This document shows positions 1-8,889 of a stretch of 64,000 bases of DNA, piece by piece. Under the pieces are notes generated by a model. It was not told the origin of the DNA and did no database searches. It was given only the letters and a program-made list of their open reading frames with translations. The position numbers and the translations under genes are program-made. Position 1 is the stretch's first letter; every line of letters begins with the position of its first letter. The stretch comes from Sacculina carcini (Eukaryota > Arthropoda > Thecostraca > Sacculinidae), in NCBI GenBank assembly GCA_916048095.2, contig OU696594.1:1422001-1486000 (forward strand), in the 5' to 3' direction.

Positions 1-101
1 CGGCAGCTCGCATCTCACATTCACAACAATCTTCAAAAGAAATCTTCGAAGAAGGAAGAACCAAAATAAATTAAAAAGAGACAGTCATTTCCCACCGCCG
101 G
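1..101. other. Unidentified window edge
   Basis: I see no gene or recognised repeat in these first hundred bases. They lead directly into a GC-rich 19-bp tandem repeat. Confidence 0.3.
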
Positions 102-229
102 CCTCATTCCGCGGATTCGGCCTCATCCCGCGGACTTAGCCTCATCCCGCGGATTCGGCCTCATCCCGATCCCGCGGATTCGGCCTTATCCCGCCGATTC
201 AGCCTCATCCCGCGGGTTCGGCCTCATCG
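102..229. repeat. 19-bp GC-rich minisatellite
   Basis: About six and a half head-to-tail copies of a unit close to CCTCATCCCGCGGATTCGG. One copy carries an internal partial duplication. The array is much richer in G+C than the surrounding DNA and is absent from the related repeat copy near 26.8 kb, so it is local to this copy. Confidence 0.85.
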
Positions 230-281
230 TGTCCCTCTTCAGCGAGTCAAGCGTGAGGACGAAGAATGCGTACCTCCTCTT

Positions 282-1556
282 ATACGTCAAAAATCATCAC
301 TAGCTTGGGGTTGAGTTTGTGTCGGGTTGAGTTTGTGTGTGAGGTACGAGAAAATAAAAGCATTATAACTTTTTGCTATGTGTATCTTCTGGTCCCAAGT
401 TATTTCATCATTTTGCTTCTTCTTTACCCTCTTATGTAATCTGTCCATAATGTGTAGTTGGTTTAGGATATCAAGGCCGAATTGGGGGTATGTAGCTTTG
501 GATCTGGTTTGTGGCCAGACAAAGCTGCACGTCTACTTAATTTTGTGGTTAGACCATTTTTGGCAGAGAGTGCTCTGGGCTATTTTCCAAAAAAATTCCA
601 CACGTGTCAAATTTGAAACTTTGACGCTTTCGAAATAGAATGAATATGTTTTGCAAATAAATTCATGTGAAACGAAACATGCAAGCATGTATTGGACTGT
701 TTGTAAAATTGCGGTCTTTTTCAGTTTCTGAACTTTTCACACTCAACAGAATTTGCTAGGATACAAAACCGGTTTAAAGCCTGGCTGTCCCATGTGTACA
801 TGAATTAAATACGATATAAGCTAACTCACATATATTATACATCGATGTTCTAAATAGTATACACAATATATATATAATTGTTAACTGGGCGTTCATTCTA
901 ATCATAAATACTTTTCAACATGTAAAAGAGCTTGAAAATATTATTATATTTTGCGTGTGTTCTCGAATTGCTGTCCGTTTTGCTGTAGACTCGAAACACA
1001 ATGAAATTATTCGTACATTCACGTTGAATGCCTGTACTCAACTACTGACTGAGTGCTGCAGGCTTCAGTGCGTGAACTGTGTCTTTTAGGCATCCCCATA
1101 AATATAAGTGTTAAAATCAGCTATATATATCTATATACAACAATGTATATAAAACAGATCCTCTGTGTGTGTGTCTGTCTGTTTGTCTGTCCCACCCTCC
1201 TTGGTCCATTTTCTGCAAGCTGCTTCTCGGTAACCACTTGGTGTACCCGCTAACAATTTATACCATTACGTTGCAAATTTTTTGGCTACACGATAGGCTA
1301 CATTTAAGCTACATTACCACTGTGTAGAAAATATTCTGTTCTACTCGGTAGGCTATAATTCATATTCAAAAATATAATATTAAATACGTAAATATGACAA
1401 AATTTCAGTCTACATTCAAAAACATATTTAAACTCGACGCGTCCGATTTTCTATACTTTTTTCTCTATTTCTCAACAACTAACTATGACACGTCTAAACC
1501 AATTATATCATCATACTGGAAATGTTGTCATCTACAACACGGTATAATTTTTAATT
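282..1556 (+). repeat. Dispersed repeat plus Helitron-like 5' end (copy 1)
   Basis: This segment matches 26805-28090 almost base for base in the same orientation. It matches the inverted left arm at about 25.6-26.6 kb on the other strand, where roughly 365 bp are missing. The last 400 bp hold a Helitron-like 5' end: a TATA run, AAAACAGATCC, a TGTGTCTG run, then CCACCCTCCTTGGTCC, running into a diverged satellite unit. Homology stops near 1556. The short ORFs in it recur at 26.9 and 27.6 kb because the repeat recurs, so I do not call them genes. Confidence 0.75.
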
Positions 1557-1634
1557 TTAAAAATACAGGTAACGGAATTGAATATGAACCAATAATATGA
1601 AAATAAAATGATAGAACGTCCTAGGGTCACCACT

Positions 1635-2010
1635 TGTAACGCCTAGACTCCACAAGTATACAAACACCGGCCACGGCGTGGAACAGAATAAGAATGTATT
1701 GCATTTCCTGCGGGCTTATATAGGGTCGGTCAGGTCATGTCGTGTCATCAGTTGATTGGTCCACGTCAGCAGTAACACGGTCACACATACAGGACAAATC
1801 CGTCAATACACAAAGCGCGTAACATTACATTAATTTACAAACATTAATTAAGGCGATGATTCATAAAAACATAATATTCAAACGTAACTAAATTAAATGA
1901 TCACAAATCAATTCATAAAAAGAAAGAACAAACAACCGCAGCTCACACACTCTCGATGAGGGATGCCAATTGAGACCAATCTGGGTCACAAATTGTTGCC
2001 ACTCACTATA
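1635..2010 (-). repeat. LTR (3' LTR of the minus-strand gypsy element)
   Basis: This 376-bp block recurs as a complete solo copy at 32910-33285 and as a truncated inverted copy at 20866-21199. Read on the minus strand it ends in GCGTTACA and contains a CTATATAAG TATA-box-like site. A purine-rich stretch lies next to it on the element side (2011-2022, read on the minus strand), as expected of a polypurine tract. The boundaries were set from the flanks of the solo copy. Confidence 0.8.
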
Positions 2011-2493
2011 GGACTCCCCCTACCAGAGCGGAGCTGGGCGATACACGGACAAGGTACATGATACATAAGACACACGAGAGAATACACACGGCGTACGTTC
2101 ACGCACTGCACCAGCTGATTACACATACAAACTAATGGTGATGACGGTGATGATGATCATGATGATGAAAAAATGATGATGAGGACATATGTATAACAAA
2201 TATATAACAATAAACACTATATGAATTATTGCACAATAACATCAGCACGCAGGAAGCAGCAGTGAACGACGTGCGCCCCACTGTACTACACAGGCCTACT
2301 CTGGCATACAGCAGATATACGGAGTAGCCCGTGCAGAGACGTGAGACGTGGGTGTTAAAGGTATACACGAATAAACCTAGAAATATAAATGGAGACAATG
2401 CGACAAATGCAACAAAATCAGCAATGGACGGAACACGAAAAAACTATAGAGATAAGTCAAATAAAAACGTCAGTCTCGAAATCAAGGGTATGG

Positions 2494-3760
2494 TCAAGAA
2501 TAGTCAAAGTCTGGGTCTACCTTAAACCGGACTTTCCGACCTGCCCGGGTGGTCTTCTGTGGTGGCGGCTGCGGTGGCAGCTGTGGTGGCGGAGAGGCAC
2601 GAGGCGCCGGTACAGGGGTGGGAGTCGGGGCGGTTGCAGTCCTCGGAGCTGGTGTGGGAGGTGCGGACGGCGCCAGTTTGGCGGCAGACACAGCGGCTGG
2701 AACGACGGCCGGTTTGAGGCGGTCGATTGACACAGTCTCCGACCCGCCAGTTGGTAGGGCGATCTTGAACACCTTCGGAGACCTCGAAACGACGCGGAAC
2801 GGACCGCGGTAAGGCGCCTCTAGCGGTCTTCGCACTCGGTCCACACGAACCCACACCTGCTCACAGGACATCAGCTTAGCCGGCACATAAGACGGAGACG
2901 TACCGTGCACTGTACCGGCCGACATGCTGTGGAAATCCACCTCCTGTATCCTCCGGGCCAACTCCATCACAAACTGGTGCTGCGTCCTGGTCGAGACGGT
3001 GTCGCCCGTCGGGACTCTGGGACACAGCAGGTATCCGCCAGTGACAGCTGTGAAAGGAGAAATACCTGACTCAGTCGGCAGCAGTCGCACACCCAGCATC
3101 ACCACCGGCAGTGACGAGAGCCAGTCCTGTCGCCGAGCTGTTAAAGCTGTTTTTATCACCCGATGGAGTCTTTCCACGAGGCCGTTTGACTGCGGGTGGT
3201 ATGCCGTAGTCCTCACACGGTGGAAACCGACCAGGGCGGAAAGCTCACGGAACAGCTCCGACTCGAACTGGGTACCGCGGTCAGTTACCACACGAAGTGG
3301 CACACCAGACCGGGATACCCAGTGGTACATGAAGGCCTCAGCGACGGACGCGGCAGAGATTTCCGTCAGCGGCACGGCCTCGGACCAGCGGCTGGCTCTG
3401 TCGATACAGGTTAACAAGTAGCGGTAGGGTGTCGAATGCATGTGGTAGCGCGACGTGGCCGGCGGCAGCGGTCCCACTATGTCCAAGTGGACGCACTCGA
3501 AGCGTGTACTTGGAACGCCGAATTCTGTCCGTGGCGACTTGGTGTGCCTGGTTATCTTGGCCTGTTGGCACGCGGTGCAGGCGCGGACCCACGACTTGAT
3601 ATCTGACTCCATCTTCGGCCAGACATACCGAGATTTTATCATCTTGACACTGGCCGCAATACCTGGATGGCACAGACTGTGCATTTGATTGAACACAGGT
3701 AAGCGGCACTTCTCGGGCAGGAACGGTCTGGGGTGTGGAGTCGACAGGTCACACAACAAC
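2494..3760 (-). pseudogene. Gypsy integrase region (fossil)
   Basis: The predicted protein opens with an H-H-C-C zinc-binding region (HSLCHPGI, then CTACQQAK). The integrase core follows, with the D-D-E residues in FECVHLDIVG, VVTDRGTQFES and NGLVERLHRVIK. The C-terminal part is proline-rich. In the family this enzyme inserts the DNA copy into the host chromosome. It belongs to the broken element at 1635-5590. Confidence 0.88.
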
Positions 3761-3779
3761 GAAAGATCTCCTGACGTCT

Positions 3780-5020
3780 ACACCGGCGTCAGCGAAGCAG
3801 CAGCAGTCTGGGTCTCAGCGTCATCTGCTTGTGTACGTGCGATGGCCGGCAGGTCGCAAACATCGATTTCTACAGCGTTCACGCTGCGTGAAAGACAGTC
3901 CGCGACCATGTTGTCAGCGCCCTTGATATGCTGCACATCCGACACGTACTCGGTGATGTACGACCAGTGGCGCTGCTGACGGTCAGACTTGGCCACGTTG
4001 GGACTGCTGAACGCTGACACCAGCGGCTTGTGGTCGGTCAGCAGCGTCACCTATCGACCCTCCAGGTGGTGCCGGAAATGCAGCACGGCGTAGTAGGCGG
4101 CCAGCAGCTCGCGGTCGTACACTGAGTACTTCCTTTGCGCCACGGACAGCTTCTTTGAGAAGAAAGATACCGGTTGTGGGCTGCCGTCGACCATTTGATG
4201 CAGGGCCGCGCCGGCGGCCGTGGACGAACAGTCGGTGACGAGCTGCAGGTGTGAGCACTTGGGCAGCGGATGTGGAAGAGTGCACGCGTTCTCCAGCGCC
4301 TCCTTGATAGCGACGAATGCCGCTCTCTCTTCGTCATCTAACGTGAGGGACTTGGCGTTGGGCTGCATCTTGGTCCGTTCCGAGAGTGAATGGACTATCT
4401 TGGCGAAACTCGGAATCATTCGCCTGTAAAAACCCACCATTCCGAGAAAACGTCGGAGAGAGGCAGAATCCGAAGGTGCTGGAAAATCGCTGATGGCGGC
4501 GATCTTGGCGTCCGGAGGGCGAACTCCGTCAACTGTGATATTGTGGCCCAGGAAGTCGATGCTCGTCTGAAAGAACGAGCACTTCTCTAGGGACAAGCGG
4601 CCATACTGTTCGAAGACCTCAAACACAGCTGACAGGTCGCGCTTGTGCTGCTCCTGATGCCGCGAGAAAACCAGCACATCGTCCAGGTAAGCAAACGTAC
4701 AGTCCAGGTGCCCAAGAACGCTGTTGATCAGCCGCTGGAAGGTGGCGCCGGCGTTGCGCAGCCCCAGCGGCATGAACATGTACTCGAAGAGCCCGAACGG
4801 AGTGACGACGGCGGTCTTCGTAATGTCGTCCTCGTTCATAGGCACCTGGTAGTACGCCTGCAGCAGGTCCAGCTTGGAGAACACCGCCATGCCCGCCAGC
4901 CGCGCCGACAAGTCCTGCATGTGCGGGAGAGGGTACCTGTCTGGTACCGTGCGGGCGTTAAGCGCACGATAGTCGCCCGTGATGCGCCACTCATCGGGGG
5001 TCTTCTTGGCGACCATGTGG
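3780..5020 (-). pseudogene. Gypsy reverse transcriptase and RNase H region (fossil)
   Basis: Typical Ty3/gypsy reverse transcriptase blocks are visible in order: WRITGDYRALNARTVPDRYP, FSKLDLLQAYYQVPM, the catalytic FAYLDDVLVFS, and FLGHNITVDG. RNase H follows, with LVTDCSSTAAGAAL, YDRELLAAYYAV and TDHKPLVSAF. In the family these copy the element RNA into DNA and remove the template. Part of the broken minus-strand element. Confidence 0.9.
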
Positions 5021-5590
5021 AGCGGAGAAGACCACGGCGAGTTAGATCGACGGACGATACCGGCCTCGATGAGGTGGTCGAAGGCGGCTTTTGCGGCGGC
5101 CTCTTTGTCGGGTGTGACTCGACGCGGCGAGCGAAAACAGGGGCCACACTGCCGGTATCAATGTTGTGATCGACGGGCATCACAGTCCGGCAGTTGACCT
5201 CACGCGGTGAGAGCAGCGGCGAATGTTGAGTCAGCAGCGAACGGACATACGCCGGCAGGTGACCCAAATCATTCACCACCAGGCCCACGTGTTGCTCACG
5301 GCTGGCGGTGGCAGGCGCTCTCAACGTTGTCGTGGCGTCGCGGATGCAGCTGTTGCGACAGTCGACGATGAGTTCAAAGTGTCGAAGGAAATCGTGGCCG
5401 AGCAGAGGGTAAACAGAGTCCGACACGACGAACGTCCAGGTGAAGGTGCGTCGCAGCTTCGGCACGGCGATCTGCAGTCGGGCCTCGCCATGAACCGTCA
5501 TGGGCTGGCCGTTGGCTGCAGAAATACGGACCGAAGTGGAACACAGAGAGGACCTGTTCACCATGCTCGGCGGGACGATGGAGATTCCGA
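5020..5590 (-). pseudogene. Gypsy protease-side region (fossil)
   Basis: The stretch VRISAANGQPMTVHGEA, then WTFVVSDSVYPLLGHDFLRH, matches the C-terminal half of gypsy aspartic proteases. It is followed by the linker into reverse transcriptase. Recognisable element sequence fades near 5590, which I take as the truncation point. Confidence 0.7.
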
Positions 5591-5892
5591 CGCCATGAGA
5601 TACATACACAAGTTCCGATGAGATACATGCACAAGTTGAATATTGATGACTCAATATTGAATATTGATGAATTATGCAATTAATCATGAAAAGAGTAAAG
5701 GTTATGCACAGACTAAAGGCAATTTCAATTGAGCACACACGATCCAAATGTACATTTATGGTTGATATCACATAACATCACGTCAATTATATTTGGCATC
5801 ATAAACCTCTCATGAGGAATGTCTTCCAGCATTGTTCCGCAGCGCTGATCTGCAAAGATGTGTACACCATCAAGAAGTGTGGATGTTTCACA
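5591..5892. other. Unassigned AT-rich DNA
   Basis: About 300 bp between the truncated gypsy element and a dispersed repeat. Short TTGAATATTGATGA-like repeats occur near 5636-5672. I see no gene. Confidence 0.3.
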
Positions 5893-6352
5893 TGCATGTT
5901 TGTCACAGACAATTCACTGGCTAGGTTTTTTCAGAGGAAGAAATTGTTGGAGCGCATCCAGAAGCGAACCGCTGTCCACTTGTACACTGATTATACCGCT
6001 GTCCACATGTACACATGAACACAGTGTCCGCTGTACACGGATTTAATTCCAATGAAGTGCAATTACTTTTAAGAATGCATATTATTAGCTCCAATCATTG
6101 ATGGTGTGGTTTTATTGCGTACGTTTTAATTAATCCTACACTATACTGAATAGAAAGGTTATATTGTCCTCAATATTTACTCATGAATTGTTCCGCACTA
6201 AGGGCGGGAAAAATGCTACTGGCAACAAAGTAAACTACTGAATATAACTGTGTAATGTAATTGGTTTAATTACAAGTTGCATATGCATATGGGCTGCAAT
6301 ATCATATAATGCCAACTATATGCATATGTTGCTTCAGAGGAAGCATTATCCT
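5893..6352. repeat. 460-bp dispersed repeat, copy A
   Basis: Nearly identical, in the same orientation, to 61633-62092 some 56 kb away. It contains ACATGTACACTGATTATACC-type short repeats. It also holds the TTCCGCACTAAGGGCGGG motif, a variant of the GC-rich motif found through the Helitron-like arrays, so it is probably a fragment of that family. Confidence 0.8.
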
Positions 6353-6662
6353 GGAATTATAGAGATGACAAAAAGCTTCATTGTTTTGATAGTGTTACAC
6401 TTCTGAATAACTGCGCACGAAGGACGGGCTTAAATTTGAGGAGTGTTGAAGGAAAAAAACTCCGTCAATAATTTAAACAGGTTAGACTAGGTTAAGTTAG
6501 ACAATTTACATCGTGTAAACAAGAACTTTTTGAACATGGTGGTGTAAATTGTTAGCGGGTACCCCAAGTGGTTGCCGAGAAGTAGTTGGCAGAAAAATGG
6601 ACCAAGGAGGGTGGGACAGACACACAGATAGACAGACAGAGGATCTGTTTTATATATATAGA
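6353..6662 (-). mobile_element. Helitron-like fragment with 5' terminus
   Basis: Read on the minus strand, the end at 6662 begins TCTATATATATAAAAC. A CTGTCTGTCTAT microsatellite, CCACCCTCCTTGGTCC and a GGTACCCGCTAAC block follow, the same order as at 49195 and 33.3 kb. Known Helitrons begin with TC and end with CTAG-type termini; no replication-helicase gene is present, so this is non-autonomous. The next four bases beyond 6662 are CTAG. Confidence 0.6.
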
Positions 6663-6905
6663 CTAGAATGAACTATGAATTCATTCTACACGGTGAAATT
6701 GAACGTTTTATTGTCTATAGCTGCTGCCCCCGGGACATTTTTATTTCATGAACATGATTCATAGCTTCGTTTACGTTTGAAACCCCTGATATATACCATT
6801 GAGCCCGTGCAATTATGTCACCTCATATTCAAGCAAATATACACAGACAATCGGATAATTTCGTTAATATATATATGTATAAGCCCACAGGTCGTGCGCA
6901 ACAAT
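6663..6905 (-). repeat. Second Helitron-like module, fragment
   Basis: This block (CTACACGGTGAAATTGAACG, GCTGCCCCCGGGACATTTT, then a CACAGACA run and TATATA) matches the modules at 49.43-49.66 kb and 51.43-51.66 kb. Confidence 0.55.
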
Positions 6906-7073
6906 TCATAATATTAAATTTGTATTAAATTCATGAAAGAAAATCACATCGGCGAATTACTGCACAAGCTCAACAGCGATCATCAAAAACTCGCACGAGC
7001 GATGAAGAGACGACAAAGAAGAAGTTGAAAACTGCAAAGCGGCAATCCAGCTTAATCTCGTTTGTCTGAATGA

Positions 7074-7077
<4 letters not shown>

Positions 7078-7118
<41 letters not shown>
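7078..7118. repeat. (TA)n microsatellite
   Basis: A pure TA dinucleotide run of about 40 bp. Confidence 0.95.
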
Positions 7119-7120
<2 letters not shown>

Positions 7121-7154
7121 GATCCAAAATGTATGGAGTACTAACGTGTCTGGT

Positions 7155-7250
7155 GGATAAATGATATAAGTTGAAGTTGAACTTCTTCAGACACAAGCAT
7201 GTATTTTTTTACCACAACGTTTCGCCTTACGGCTTTATCAAGCAGTGATA
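7155..7250 (-). repeat. Penelope-type terminal fragment with hammerhead-like motif
   Basis: Matches each arm of the palindrome at 8651-8867. Read on the minus strand it holds TGATAAAGCCGTAAGGCGAAAC, the layout of a minimal hammerhead ribozyme (CUGANGA, short stem II, GAAA) with changes in the first core box. Such motifs are known from the ends of Penelope-like elements. A CR1/L2-like LINE begins about 100 bp downstream. Confidence 0.5.
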
Positions 7251-7351
7251 ACACATCGTCAACCATTGTAAGAAACCAAATTCACAAAAATATGTTGAAA
7301 CACGTGATCATACATTAATTGGATATCTGACATAAATAAATATATATATAT

Positions 7352-8634
7352 ATAAATTTATTTTCCTCTTTCTCCTCATTCTTCAAATTTGGTCTCTATG
7401 CTGCTCACCCAGATTTCTTCTTGGGCTGCTTCACGTAAACTTGTTCTCAACCCTGACAAAACAGAATATCTAGTCTTTCACCCTCCTCGAATTTCTCCTC
7501 ACTCTATCAACCTTCCGCTAGCCAATCAAATGCGCAATTTGGGTGTCTTGTTCGATCCTAACCTTTCTTTCTCGACTCATTTTTCTCAGCTTATCCGCTC
7601 GTGCCGCTTTTTACTCCGACAATTTTACCCTATTCGTTCGTCGATTGATGTCTCATCCGCTAGTCTTCTGGTAAATTCCTATATCTTTTCCAAGATCGAC
7701 TATTGCAACTCGCTCTTCTTCCATCTTCCCTTGAAATCTATCCGCCAACTCCAAGCAGTGATCAACCTTGCTTGTCGGTTTGTACTGAGGCTTCCTCCGC
7801 GAACCCCTACTTCGGTGCATATCCGACAGCTCGGTTGGTTACCTGCTCTTTCTCGTATCCGCTATAAGGTATGTTGTCTGGTCTTCAAACTTATCCACTC
7901 TCCCTCTTCTCCCTCATATCTCCGTTCCCTATTGACTCTCAATAATCGCACTTCTTGTCGCATTCCTGTGCCATTAGTCTGTCCTCCTGCTCTTAATCAA
8001 TCCTCTTGGTCATCCAAATCTTTTTATTTCTATGCTCCTCGTATCTATAACTCGCTTCCATCTTACCTTCACCACAAGTCTTCATTCCGATCCTTTTCTG
8101 CTGATCTTCATAAATATCTGCTCACTCGTTCTCTTCATGACTAAATGTATGATTTGTCTTTGGTTATATGTGTGTTGTTCGTGCTGATCGTCCTGTGTTG
8201 TACCCTCGTTGTTCTTGCTTGATATTTGTCTTTTTACTCACTGTGAATTATATGTTTTCGTTGCTGCGTCCCTTTTTTTGCATCTCTTGCATTCGTCGTT
8301 GTCTGGTCAGGCTTCGCCCTGCTACTGGTAACCGTGTAATTCCAGTACAACCAGATTCACGGTCGAGTCGTCGGCGACTAAACCGGCTCCCCCACTGTTC
8401 TGCAGTGAGGAGGGTGGCTAGACACCCGACAGGAAAAAAAACAAAACCTGTTTCAAGGGCGGATGAGCTATCTGATAGCCAACGGCCATCTAGCATGTTC
8501 CAGTTTGCAAACGTGTTTTCATTTTTCTATTTGTGCCTACTCCCTGCTCGCTGTGATGTTCCTGTCGGTTGTCTCTTTCGCGCCTGTGTATAAATATGTG
8601 CGCTATATTAAATATATGTTGTTGTTGTTGTTGT
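7352..8634 (+). mobile_element. CR1/L2-like LINE, 5'-truncated (LINE-1 of 4)
   Basis: Almost identical to the 3' part of the LINE at 35.7-37.8 kb, from the end of its reverse transcriptase palm to the tail. The 3' end is TTAAATATATG followed by a TTG repeat (8618-8634), the tail shared by all four related LINEs here. The 5' end is lost, the usual outcome of incomplete target-primed reverse transcription. Confidence 0.88.
7389..8144 (+). pseudogene. Reverse transcriptase C-terminal part of a CR1/L2-like LINE
   Basis: A 251-residue open frame covers the end of the reverse transcriptase and the C-terminal domain only. It holds ISSWAASRKLVLNPDKTEYL and MRNLGVLFDPNLSF, and ends near SFRSFSADLHKYLL. 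The catalytic YADD is missing because the element is 5'-truncated, so no active enzyme is expected. Its residues match the C-terminal half of the ORF ending at 37275 almost exactly. No in-frame upstream start is expected. Confidence 0.88.
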
Positions 8635-8650
8635 TTATATATATATATAT

Positions 8651-8867
8651 GATATAAGATGAAGTTGAACTTCTTCAGACACAATATTTATTTTTTTACC
8701 ACAACGTTTCGCCTTACGGCTTTATCAAGCCGCTAAATCTGATAATCGCATAATCGGCTTTATCAAGCAGATAAAGCCGATTATGCGATTAGCTAAACGA
8801 GTAAGGCGAAACGTTGTGGTAAAAAAATAAATATTGTGTCTGAAGAAGTTCAACTTCATCTTATATC
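8651..8867. repeat. 217-bp palindrome with hammerhead-like arms
   Basis: Arms of about 80 bp mirror each other (GATATAAGATGAAGTTGAAC at the left, its complement at the right) and are bracketed by TA runs. Each arm contains CCACAACGTTTCGCC. In the left arm, read on the minus strand, a GCC-GTAA-GGC stem-loop precedes GAAAC. In the right arm the same stem is expanded by about 20 bases. The layout suggests two Penelope-type ends joined head to head. Confidence 0.7.
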
Positions 8868-8888
8868 ATATATATATATATATATATG
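8868..8888. repeat. (TA)n microsatellite
   Basis: Short TA run between the palindrome and the next LINE; a matching TA run lies on the other side of the palindrome. Confidence 0.8.
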
Positions 8889-8889
8889 C

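Larger units (their letters stand above)
1635..5590 (-). mobile_element. Ty3/gypsy LTR retrotransposon fossil, 5'-truncated
   Basis: A gypsy-type pol with the order protease, reverse transcriptase, RNase H, integrase reads on the minus strand and is followed by a 3' LTR. No gag and no 5' LTR are present, so roughly the first third is lost. The copy is broken, with about two or three breaks besides the missing 5' part. The coding stretch is clearly richer in G+C than the surrounding repeats. An internal gap of about 480 bp between integrase and LTR holds a GATGAT microsatellite near 2140-2185. Its LTR differs little from the solo LTR at 32.9 kb, which suggests fairly recent activity of the family. 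Confidence 0.88.

Noticed and set aside
2132-2398. 88-residue minus-strand ORF with a His-rich end
   Set aside because: It overlaps the GATGAT microsatellite in the non-coding stretch between integrase and LTR.
8248-8684. Short ORFs in the LINE 3' UTR on both strands
   Set aside because: They recur in the twin LINE 3' UTR at 37.5-37.9 kb and follow the repeat, with no protein signature.
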